Translations under genes and position numbers: made by a program
Origin: JAHQVI01 sp964407075
GTDB taxonomy: Bacteria; Pseudomonadota; Alphaproteobacteria; Rhizobiales; Rhodomicrobiaceae
Length of the DNA stretch: 5,921 bases
NCBI GenBank assembly: GCA_964407075.1
Contig: CAYOUE010000189.1
Span: 1-5,921 of the forward strand
Reading direction: 5' to 3'
The notes under the pieces: generated by a model
The model's input: the letters and a program-made list of their open reading frames with translations, nothing else
Databases searched by the model: none
Told to the model about the DNA's origin: nothing
In this document: one piece after another, positions 1-5,847 of the stretch
How the letters are laid out: every line of letters starts with the position of its first letter
Numbering within the stretch: the first letter of the stretch is position 1

Positions 1-394
1 CAACATGACGATGGCGTGGAGCCTGGAGGCGCGCGTGCCGTTCCTCGATCACGAGCTTGCGGAACTGGCCGCCCGCATCCCGCCGGAGCACAAGCTGGCG
101 CATGGCGGCAAGGGCGTGCTGAAGGAGGCCGCCCGGCTGGTCGTGCCTTCCGAGGTGATCGACCGCAAGAAGGGCTACTTCCCGGTGCCGGCGCTGAAAT
201 ATCTCGACGGACCGTATCTCGACATGGTCCGGGACGCGCTGACCTCGCAAGGCGCGCGCGAGCGCGGCCTGTTCCGGCAGTCCTATCTGGACCGGCTTTT
301 CGCCGATCCGAAAGCGCATATCACGCCGCTGCGCGGCTCCGAGCTGTGGCAGGCCGCGCTTCTGGAAATGTGGCTGCAGGCGCACGGGGCGTAG
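1..394 (+). CDS. asnO: N-acetylglutaminylglutamine amidotransferase, asparagine synthase family (C-terminal part, 5' truncated)
   Basis: This is the C-terminal ~130 residues of a class II glutamine amidotransferase of the asparagine synthetase family. The reading frame is open from base 2 and the gene begins outside the window, so the ATG at 5 is internal. The visible part contains the synthetase-domain signature SLEARVPFLDHELAELAARIP, followed by a lysine-rich GKGVLKEAA segment and IDRKKGYFPVPALKYL, all typical of the AsnB C-terminus. The N-terminal glutaminase domain (Cys2 nucleophile) and the ATP pyrophosphatase loop are not visible. A plain AsnB/AsnH would be the alternative, but ngg starts 35 bases downstream and the M42 gene follows, which points to AsnO of the NAGGN pathway. 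In the known pathway this cytoplasmic enzyme uses glutamine as nitrogen donor to amidate the C-terminal carboxyl of N-acetylglutaminylglutamine, giving the osmoprotectant NAGGN. Family assignment is strong; the specific name rests on context. Confidence 0.9.
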   Translation, partial: NMTMAWSLEARVPFLDHELAELAARIPPEHKLAHGGKGVLKEAARLVVPSEVIDRKKGYFPVPALKYLDGPYLDMVRDALTSQGARERGLFRQSYLDRLFADPKAHITPLRGSELWQAALLEMWLQAHGA

Positions 395-415
395 CGGTCC
401 GACAAACGATATTCC

Positions 416-422
416 AAGGAGG
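416..422 (+). promoter_or_regulatory. Strong Shine-Dalgarno site of ngg
   Basis: AAGGAGG lies 7 bases upstream of the ATG at 430. It is a near-perfect anti-16S match with ideal spacing. It decides the start of ngg, because the same frame stays open well upstream, inside asnO, and could be mistaken for a longer 743-residue gene. Confidence 0.85.
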
Positions 423-429
423 CCCTCTC

Positions 430-2247
430 ATGGGCGATGCCCGGCCGACACGGCGCAATCTCGTCAGCCAGAAGCGCGCGCGGCGTCTGCGGTCCCAGCC
501 GATCCGCGACATGCGGCCCATCCACGGCGCAAAATACGGAGCGACGCCGAAACAGAACGCCGAGGTCGATTGCGGCTGGGGCAGGCTGCTGTTCGGCCAT
601 ACGTTCAAGGACCCGAAGACCCTGTCGGACACGCTTGGCGCGGAGCGCCCGGACCGGCGCGATATCGCTTTTTATATCGGCGATCCGCACGTCCTGCTCG
701 CCACCGCCCCGCAGGAGCTGTTTCTCGACCCCTCGCACACCTACCGGATCGACCTGAGCAAGCCGCTTCCCGCCATGCGCCGCAGGCCGGCGGGATTCTT
801 TGTCCGCCGCCTCTCCAACAAGGAGGACGCCGAGCAGGTCAACCGCATCTATCTGGCGCGCAAGATGGTGCCGGTGCCGTCCGAGTTCTTCTGGTCCAAC
901 CGCGACAGCCGCGCGCTCACCGTGCTCGTCGCGGAAGATGAGCAAACCGGCAACATCGTCGGCACGGTGATGGGCGTCGATCATGGACGCGCCTTCGACG
1001 ATCCGGAACGCGGCTCCAGCCTCTGGTGCCTCGCCGTCGATCCGCAGGCCCGCCATGCGCGCATCGGCGAGGTTCTTCTGCGTCGTCTCGCCGATCACTA
1101 CCGAGCGCGCGGGGCGAATTACATGGATCTCTCCGTCCTGCACGACAACGAACAGGCGATCGCGCTCTACGAAAAGCTCGGCTTCCGCCGCGTGCCGCTC
1201 TTCGCCGTAAAGCGCAAGAACCCGATCAACGAGCCGCTCTACACAGGCGGCTCCCCGGCTGACAGGCTGAACCCCTACGCCGCCATCATCGTCAACGAGG
1301 CGATGCGGCGCGGCATCCATGTCGAGGTGACGGACGCCGAAGGCGGCTTTTTCCGCCTCGTTCACGGCGGCCGCAGCGTGCATTGCCGGGAAAGCCTTTC
1401 GGAGCTGACCAGCGGGGTCGCGGTGTCGATCTGCGACGACAAGGCGGTGACGCGCCGGCTCATGTCGCGCGCGGGGCTGAAGGTGCCGCAGCAGCTCGAC
1501 CTGAAGCCCGGCATGGAGAGCGAGGACGAGAAGATCGAGGCGTTTCTCAAGAAACACGGCGCCGTGGTCGTCAAGCCCGCGCGCGGCGAGCAGGGCAGGG
1601 GCGTCGCCGTGGGGCTGACTGAGCTGGACGAGGTGAAGGATGCGATCGAGGTGGCGCGGCCCTTCTCGAACCGCGTCATCATGGAGGAGATGGTCAAGGG
1701 CTTCGACCTGCGCATCATCGTGATCGACTACCGCGTTGTCGCCGCCGCAATCCGCCGTCCGCCCATCGTCGTCGGCGACGGCTCCGCGACGATCCGGGCA
1801 CTGATCGAGGCCCAGAGCCGCAGGCGCGCCGCCGCGACCGGGGGCGAGTCCGTCATCCCGCTCGATGCCGAAACCCGGCGCTGCATCGCGCTGGAAGGTT
1901 TCTCGCTCGACGACGTACTGCCCGAAGGCCGGGAGCTGCAGACCCGCAAGACCGCGAACCTGCATATGGGCGGAACGATCCACGACGTAACCGACGAGCT
2001 TCACCCCAAGCTTGCCGAGGCCGCCGTCGCAGCAGCCCATGCGATCGAAATACCTGTTGTAGGCATTGATTTTATTGTTTCCAGCCCGCGTTCGGATCAT
2101 TATGCCTTCATCGAGGCGAACGAACGGCCGGGTCTTGCCAACCACGAGCCTCAACCCACCGCCGAGCGGTTTGTGGACCTTTTGTTCCCGCTCTCCATCC
2201 CCGCAGCCGTCCGGACGGTCCGGCAACACAGCGAATTGCGCAACTGA
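430..2247 (+). CDS. ngg: N-acetylglutaminylglutamine synthetase (GNAT + ATP-grasp)
   Basis: This 605-residue bifunctional cytoplasmic enzyme builds N-acetylglutaminylglutamine from two glutamines, acetyl-CoA and ATP. Residues 1-30 are basic and variable. Residues 31-120, including DCGWGRLLFGHTF (48-60), form a region I associate with this family. A GNAT domain spans about 122-262, with an acetyl-CoA-binding segment near LAVDPQARHARIGEVLLRRL (201-220) and the closing motif ALYEKLGF (245-252). An ATP-grasp ligase follows (~280-590). It has the nucleotide-binding VVVKPARGEQGRG (379-391), a cyanophycin-synthetase-like RRPPIVVGDGSATIRALI (442-459), GIDFIV (545-550) and the metal-binding FIEANERPG (560-568). 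The length fits the family. The ATG at 430 is chosen for its AAGGAGG site; the longer upstream frame is only a shadow of asnO. It lies between asnO and the M42 peptidase gene, the known three-gene NAGGN order, and is probably osmotically induced as in Sinorhizobium meliloti. No promoter is visible here, so it should lie before asnO. Confidence 0.94.
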   Translation: MGDARPTRRNLVSQKRARRLRSQPIRDMRPIHGAKYGATPKQNAEVDCGWGRLLFGHTFKDPKTLSDTLGAERPDRRDIAFYIGDPHVLLATAPQELFLDPSHTYRIDLSKPLPAMRRRPAGFFVRRLSNKEDAEQVNRIYLARKMVPVPSEFFWSNRDSRALTVLVAEDEQTGNIVGTVMGVDHGRAFDDPERGSSLWCLAVDPQARHARIGEVLLRRLADHYRARGANYMDLSVLHDNEQAIALYEKLGFRRVPLFAVKRKNPINEPLYTGGSPADRLNPYAAIIVNEAMRRGIHVEVTDAEGGFFRLVHGGRSVHCRESLSELTSGVAVSICDDKAVTRRLMSRAGLKVPQQLDLKPGMESEDEKIEAFLKKHGAVVVKPARGEQGRGVAVGLTELDEVKDAIEVARPFSNRVIMEEMVKGFDLRIIVIDYRVVAAAIRRPPIVVGDGSATIRALIEAQSRRRAAATGGESVIPLDAETRRCIALEGFSLDDVLPEGRELQTRKTANLHMGGTIHDVTDELHPKLAEAAVAAAHAIEIPVVGIDFIVSSPRSDHYAFIEANERPGLANHEPQPTAERFVDLLFPLSIPAAVRTVRQHSELRN

Positions 2248-2252
2248 CATCA

Positions 2253-3437
2253 ATGCCACTGCTGAAAATCGACACGGATTACATACAGAAGACGCTGAAA
2301 CACCTGCTTTCCGTGCCTAGCCCGACCGGCTATACGGACGTCATCGTCCGCGAGACCTGCAAGGAGCTGACCCGGCTCAAGGTCAATTTCGAATTGACAC
2401 GGCGGGGCGCGATCCGCGCGCTCATCAGGGGCAAGGATCATCGCGGCGCCCGGGCCATCGTCGCCCATCTCGACACGCTTGGCGCGCAGGTCAAGCGCAT
2501 CAAGGAGAACGGCCGTCTGGAACTGGTTCCGATTGGAACCTGGTCGGCGCGTTTCGCCGAAGGCGCAAGATGCACGATCTTCACCGAGCGCGGCAGTTTC
2601 CGCGGCTCGATCCTCCCGCTCAAATCCTCCGGCCATACGTTCAACGAGGAAATCGACCTGGCGCCGATCGGCTGGGACCATATCGAGCTCCGGGTGGACG
2701 CCCGGGCCCGCCGCAAGCGCGAGACCGAACAGCTTGGCATCGAGATCGGCGACTTCGTGGCAATCGATCCGCAGACGGAGTTTCTTGATAATGGCTTCAT
2801 CGTTTCCCGTCATCTGGACAACAAGGCCGGGACCGCCGTCCTGCTGGCCTCGATAAAGGCTCTGAGCGAGGTGGAACCGGTCCTGCCTGTCGATACATAC
2901 TGGCTGTTCACCATAGCCGAAGAGGTCGGAACCGGCGCATCCTCGGTTATCCATCCCGACGTCGCATCGCTGGTCTCCGTCGATAACGGCACCACGGCGC
3001 CGGGTCAGAACTCTTCCGAGTTCGGCGTGACCGTCTCGATGGCCGACCAGAGCGGCCCGTTCGACTACCATCTGACCAAGAAGCTGGTCGATCTCTGCAA
3101 GGAGCACGAGATCCGCTACCAGAAGGACATCTTCCGCTTCTATCGCTCAGACTCGGCGGCGGCGGAAGTGGCCGGCCACGACGTCCGCACAGCGCTCATC
3201 ACTTTCGGCGTGGACAGTTCGCACGGCTATGAGCGCATCCACATGCACGCGCTGCGCTCGCTCGCCGAACTGGTGACGGCCTATGTGACCAGCCCGGTCG
3301 TGATCCGGCGCGACGCCGAGGAGATCAGCGGCATCAAGGGCTTCACCACACAGCCGATGGACGAAGCCCCCGCCGGCGTGTCCGACGCTTCGCCGAACCA
3401 CAAGAACAACGGCAATGGCGACGCCGAAGCCAAATAG
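2253..3437 (+). CDS. Osmoprotectant NAGGN system M42 family peptidase
   Basis: This 394-residue cytoplasmic metallo-aminopeptidase-like protein belongs to family M42 (glutamyl aminopeptidase/endoglucanase M type). The expected di-metal residues can be read: H72 in AHLDTLG with D74 behind it, the bridging D189 in SRHLDNKAG, the catalytic/metal pair E223-E224 in IAEEVGTG, D244 in VSVDNGT, and a C-terminal histidine near GYERIHMH (H330 or H332). The usual Glu after the HxD motif is Thr75 here. The catalytic set looks intact, so an active hydrolase is likely. Residues 371-394 form a polar low-complexity tail. The ATG lies 5 bases after the ngg stop without a recognisable Shine-Dalgarno site, suggesting translational coupling. 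It is the third gene of the NAGGN trio. Its substrate is not established; turnover of the dipeptide or trimming of an intermediate are inferences. A general aminopeptidase is the alternative, made less likely by the operon context. Confidence 0.92.
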   Translation: MPLLKIDTDYIQKTLKHLLSVPSPTGYTDVIVRETCKELTRLKVNFELTRRGAIRALIRGKDHRGARAIVAHLDTLGAQVKRIKENGRLELVPIGTWSARFAEGARCTIFTERGSFRGSILPLKSSGHTFNEEIDLAPIGWDHIELRVDARARRKRETEQLGIEIGDFVAIDPQTEFLDNGFIVSRHLDNKAGTAVLLASIKALSEVEPVLPVDTYWLFTIAEEVGTGASSVIHPDVASLVSVDNGTTAPGQNSSEFGVTVSMADQSGPFDYHLTKKLVDLCKEHEIRYQKDIFRFYRSDSAAAEVAGHDVRTALITFGVDSSHGYERIHMHALRSLAELVTAYVTSPVVIRRDAEEISGIKGFTTQPMDEAPAGVSDASPNHKNNGNGDAEAK

Positions 3438-3453
3438 TTGACTCAGTCAACTA
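3435..3453. promoter_or_regulatory. Perfect 19-bp palindrome, probable MarR-family operator
   Basis: TAGTTGACTCAGTCAACTA is a perfect inverted repeat: two 9-base arms around a central C. It begins on the stop codon of the M42 gene (TAG, 3435-3437) and contains TTGACT, the -35 box of the best promoter candidate for the downstream MarR-GNAT gene. Its size and symmetry fit the sites bound by MarR dimers, which commonly repress their own promoter. The symmetry is directly visible. Binding by the adjacent regulator is inferred. It has no U tract and a one-base loop, so it is not a credible terminator. Confidence 0.7.
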
Positions 3454-3465
3454 AATGGCTAGTCT
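3438..3465 (+). promoter_or_regulatory. Candidate sigma-70 promoter of the MarR-GNAT gene
   Basis: TTGACT (3438-3443) and TAGTCT (3460-3465) are separated by 16 bases. The -35 box is a near-consensus match and the -10 box is moderate. The pair lies 27 bases before the ATG at 3492. The -35 box sits inside the palindromic operator candidate, so a bound regulator would block RNA polymerase. The call is sequence-based only. Confidence 0.5.
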
Positions 3466-3477
3466 TTCCCTAAAGTC

Positions 3478-3483
3478 AGGGAG
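3478..3483 (+). promoter_or_regulatory. Shine-Dalgarno site of the MarR-GNAT gene, possibly hairpin-masked
   Basis: AGGGAG lies 8 bases before the ATG at 3492 and supports that start. The preceding TCCCT (3467-3471) is exactly complementary to AGGGA (3478-3482) with a 6-base loop, so the site could be partly sequestered in the mRNA. Confidence 0.6.
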
Positions 3484-3491
3484 CCTCGGTC

Positions 3492-4433
3492 ATGGTTTCG
3501 GGATCGCTCACCGCCGCAGCCGGAGCGCTGCGCCATTTCAACAGATTCTACACGGCGCGGATCGGAGTTCTGGACCGCGATCTGCTCGGCAGCGGCTGGT
3601 CGCTCTCCGAAGCGCGCGTGCTCTATGAACTCGCCTCGCACGAGCGGCTGACCGCTGGCGAGCTTGCGAAACGGCTGGCGGTGGACCCTGGCTATCTCAG
3701 CCGGATAATTACGCGCTTCGAGAAAGGCGGACTGATCGAGAAAAGGCGTTCAGACCTCGACGGCCGCGTTGTGCATCTCGTCATGACCGGCAAGGGGAGC
3801 GAGGCGTTCGCCAGGCTGGACCGCATGTCGCAGAACGCAGCCGAGTCCGCGCTCGCTTCGGTGCCAGAAGATGAACGCCGCGACTTGCTGGACGCCTTGC
3901 GCCGCGTCGAGTCGGCGCTTTCGCGGCAGCGGGCATCAGGCGCAATTACGCTGCGCAGCCACCGCCCAGGCGACATGGGATGGATCGTGCACCGTCAAGC
4001 CGTGCTCTATGCGCGCGAATATGGCTGGGACGACAGCTATGAAGCTCTGATTTCCGGTATCGTCGCCGACTTCATCCGCAATTTCGATCCGGAGCGGGAG
4101 AAATGCTGGATCGCCGAGCGCGGGGGCGGGATCGCCGGCTCGGTCTTCTGCGTTCGCGGAAGCGATGAGGCGGCGAAGCTGCGGCTGCTCTATGTGGAGC
4201 CTTCGGCGCGCGGCATCGGGCTTGGCGGCAGGCTGGTTTCGGAATGCATCGGCTTTGCGCGCGAAAAAGGCTATGCGCGGCTCGATCTGTGGACCAACAG
4301 CGTTCTGGCGGACGCGCGCCGGATCTACGAGCGGGCCGGATTTTCGCTTGTCCGGGAGGAGCCGCACCGCAGCTTTGGCCAGGATCTCACCGGCCAGTTC
4401 TGGTCGCTCGATCTGGGCGGCGCGGCCTGCTGA
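3492..4433 (+). CDS. MarR-family transcriptional regulator fused to GNAT N-acetyltransferase
   Basis: This 313-residue cytoplasmic protein has two domains. Residues ~10-148 form a MarR winged helix-turn-helix: helix-turn-helix around TAGELAKRLAVDPGYLSRII (54-73) and the wing at SDLDGRVVHL (87-96), with the conserved Asp and Arg of the MarR wing. Residues ~151-310 form a GNAT acetyltransferase with the acetyl-CoA pyrophosphate-binding segment VEPSARGIGLGGRLV (235-249) and YERAGF (279-284) near the end. The length is typical of this known fusion class. The ATG is supported by AGGGAG 8 bases upstream. The gene has its own promoter candidate and a palindrome at the end of the M42 gene, suggesting autoregulation rather than membership of the NAGGN operon. 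Neither the DNA targets, the effector nor the acetyl acceptor can be read from sequence. A link to osmolyte metabolism rests only on adjacency. The domain call is firm; the biological role is unknown. Confidence 0.9.
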   Translation: MVSGSLTAAAGALRHFNRFYTARIGVLDRDLLGSGWSLSEARVLYELASHERLTAGELAKRLAVDPGYLSRIITRFEKGGLIEKRRSDLDGRVVHLVMTGKGSEAFARLDRMSQNAAESALASVPEDERRDLLDALRRVESALSRQRASGAITLRSHRPGDMGWIVHRQAVLYAREYGWDDSYEALISGIVADFIRNFDPEREKCWIAERGGGIAGSVFCVRGSDEAAKLRLLYVEPSARGIGLGGRLVSECIGFAREKGYARLDLWTNSVLADARRIYERAGFSLVREEPHRSFGQDLTGQFWSLDLGGAAC

Positions 4434-4453
4434 CGCCTTCGAGGGCCGCCCGC

Positions 4454-4466
4454 GCAGCAAAGCTGC
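4454..4466. terminator. Weak hairpin between convergent genes, possible bidirectional terminator
   Basis: GCAGC-AAA-GCTGC is a perfect 5-bp stem with a 3-base loop. It lies in the 37-base gap between the stop of the MarR-GNAT gene (4433) and the stop of the opposing metY gene (4471). There is no T run on either strand and the stem is short, so intrinsic termination is doubtful. Its position is the main argument. Confidence 0.25.
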
Positions 4467-4470
4467 CTCC

Positions 4471-5760
4471 TCAGGCCAGAGACGCCAGCCCCTGTTCCAG
4501 ATCGGCGATGATGTCGTCCTTGCTTTCAAGCCCAACCGATAGCCGCACCACGTCGTCGCCAGCGCCCGCCGCCTTGCGCTGCTCCGCGGTGAGCTGGCGG
4601 TGTGTCGTGGAGGCCGGGTGGATGATGAGGCTGCGCACATCGCCGATATTGGCCAGATGCGAAAACAGATTGACGCTCGACACCAGCTTGACGCCGGCCT
4701 CGTAGCCGCCCTTCAGCCCGAAAGTGAATACCGCGCCCGCGCCTTTCGGGCAGATCTTCTGAACCATCGGATGGAACGGATTACCCGGCAGGCCCGCATA
4801 GTTCACCCATTCGACCTCGGGACGGGCCTGAAGCCATTCGGCGACGGCGAGCGCATTCTCGCAATGCCGTTCCATGCGAAGAGGAAGCGTCTCGATGCCC
4901 TGAAGGACGAGGAAGGCGTTCATCGGTGCGATCGCCGGGCCGAGATCGCGCAGGGCGAGCACGCGCGCGGCGATGGCGAAGGCGAAATTGCCGAAGGTCT
5001 CGCCGAGCACCATGCCATGATAGGACGGGCAGGGCTGCGAGAGCGCGGGATATTTGCCCGAAGCCAGCCAGTCGAACGTGCCGCAATCGACGAGCAGGCC
5101 GCCGATCGAGTTGCCGTGGCCGCCGAGGAATTTCGTCAGCGAATGCACGACGATGTCCGCGCCGTGCTCCTTGGGGCGGCACAGATAGGGCGTGGCCAGC
5201 GTGTTGTCCACGATGAGCGGGACCCCCGCCTTCTTCGCGACAGCCGCAATCGCCGGAATGTCGACGATGATGCCGCCCGGATTGGCGATGGACTCGATGA
5301 AGATCGCCTTGGTTTTCGGCGTGACGGCGCGCTCGAAACTGGCGGGATCGGTGCTGTCCGCCCACACGACGTTCCAGCCGAATTTCTTGAAGGCGTGGTT
5401 GAACTGGTTGACCGAGCCGCCGTAAAGCTGCGTGCCCGATATGAATTCGTCGCCCGGCTCAAGCAGCGTGTGGAAGATCAGAAGCTGCGCGCCGTGGCCC
5501 GAGGCTGCCGCCAGCGCCGCCGTGCCGCCTTCGAGCGCCGCGACGCGCTCTTCGAGCACCGCCTGGGTCGGGTTCATGATCCGGGTGTAGATATTGCCGA
5601 ACGCTTCCAGGTTGAACAGCGAGGCGGCGTGATCGGCGTCGTCGAAGACATAGGACGTCGTCTGATAGATCGGCGTCACGCGCGCGCCCGTCGCGGGATC
5701 CGGCTGTGCTCCGGCGTGAATGGCGAGGGTTTCGAAGGCTGGCTGACGCTCTTGCGGCAT
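4471..5760 (-). CDS. metY: O-acetylhomoserine sulfhydrylase (aminocarboxypropyltransferase), PLP-dependent
   Basis: This 429-residue enzyme of the Cys/Met metabolism PLP family (cystathionine gamma-synthase fold) makes homocysteine from O-acetylhomoserine and sulfide, a step of methionine synthesis in the cytoplasm. The PLP-binding lysine is K210 in VVHSLTKFLGGHG. D185 in IVDNTLATP contacts the PLP ring nitrogen. YTRIMNPT (58-65) carries the Tyr/Arg that reach the cofactor phosphate of the partner subunit, and SGHGAQ (87-92) is the phosphate-binding loop. The C-terminal RSLIIHPASTTH (376-387) carries the substrate-carboxylate region. The ~430-residue length and the insert around residues 230-255 fit the O-acetylhomoserine sulfhydrylase class better than the ~390-residue cystathionine gamma-synthase or O-succinylhomoserine sulfhydrylase (MetZ). 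Substrate preference cannot be proven from sequence. The ATG has AAGGGAG 8 bases upstream. It is transcribed toward the MarR-GNAT gene and is unrelated to the NAGGN operon. I see no SAM-II-like leader. Confidence 0.94.
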   Translation of the reverse strand: MPQERQPAFETLAIHAGAQPDPATGARVTPIYQTTSYVFDDADHAASLFNLEAFGNIYTRIMNPTQAVLEERVAALEGGTAALAAASGHGAQLLIFHTLLEPGDEFISGTQLYGGSVNQFNHAFKKFGWNVVWADSTDPASFERAVTPKTKAIFIESIANPGGIIVDIPAIAAVAKKAGVPLIVDNTLATPYLCRPKEHGADIVVHSLTKFLGGHGNSIGGLLVDCGTFDWLASGKYPALSQPCPSYHGMVLGETFGNFAFAIAARVLALRDLGPAIAPMNAFLVLQGIETLPLRMERHCENALAVAEWLQARPEVEWVNYAGLPGNPFHPMVQKICPKGAGAVFTFGLKGGYEAGVKLVSSVNLFSHLANIGDVRSLIIHPASTTHRQLTAEQRKAAGAGDDVVRLSVGLESKDDIIADLEQGLASLA

Positions 5761-5768
5761 GTGCTGTT

Positions 5769-5775
5769 CTCCCTT
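5769..5775 (-). promoter_or_regulatory. Shine-Dalgarno site of metY
   Basis: On the minus strand AAGGGAG stands 8 bases before the ATG at 5760, a good match that fixes the metY start. The remaining ~70 bases up to the neighbouring stop at 5848 show no convincing promoter boxes or riboswitch. Confidence 0.65.
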
Positions 5776-5847
5776 GGTGAGAAAATCAAGAAGGAAGCAG
5801 CTTACGTTTCGCCGCGCAAGCGGATAATGCTGGCCGAGCCGCCCCCG

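Noticed and set aside
16..429. An upstream in-frame extension of ngg that would make a 743-residue protein
   Set aside because: The extension lies within the conserved asnO coding sequence in another frame and has an Arg/Ala/Gly-rich shadow composition. The ATG at 430 has an excellent AAGGAGG site and gives a family-typical start and length.
283..2259. A 658-codon open frame on the minus strand opposite ngg
   Set aside because: It is antisense to a clearly conserved GNAT/ATP-grasp gene, has shadow-like composition (rich in Asp, Arg, His, Ala, Gly) and no recognisable domain. Long antisense frames are common in GC-rich genomes.
2250..3107. A 285-codon open frame on the minus strand opposite the M42 peptidase gene
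   Set aside because: It is the reverse shadow of conserved M42 coding sequence, with no domain or start signal that I can support.
3438..3450. TTGACTCAGTCAA read as a terminator for the NAGGN operon
   Set aside because: The perfect symmetry leaves a one-base loop and no T tract follows, so it fits a protein-binding site rather than an RNA hairpin terminator.
3936..4640. A 234-codon minus-strand frame bridging the MarR-GNAT gene and metY
   Set aside because: It overlaps the 3' ends of two well-supported genes, and its residues look like translated antisense of GC-rich codons.
5812..5823. CCGC-GCAA-GCGG hairpin between the right-edge reading frame and metY
   Set aside because: A 4-bp stem with no following T run on the minus strand is too weak to call a terminator in DNA of this GC content.
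5761..5847. SAM-II riboswitch or other leader upstream of metY
   Set aside because: Methionine genes in Rhizobiales often carry SAM-II, but the 87 bases before metY do not show the CGTGGTGATTTG-type core or the downstream pseudoknot strand. Only a good ribosome binding site is seen.
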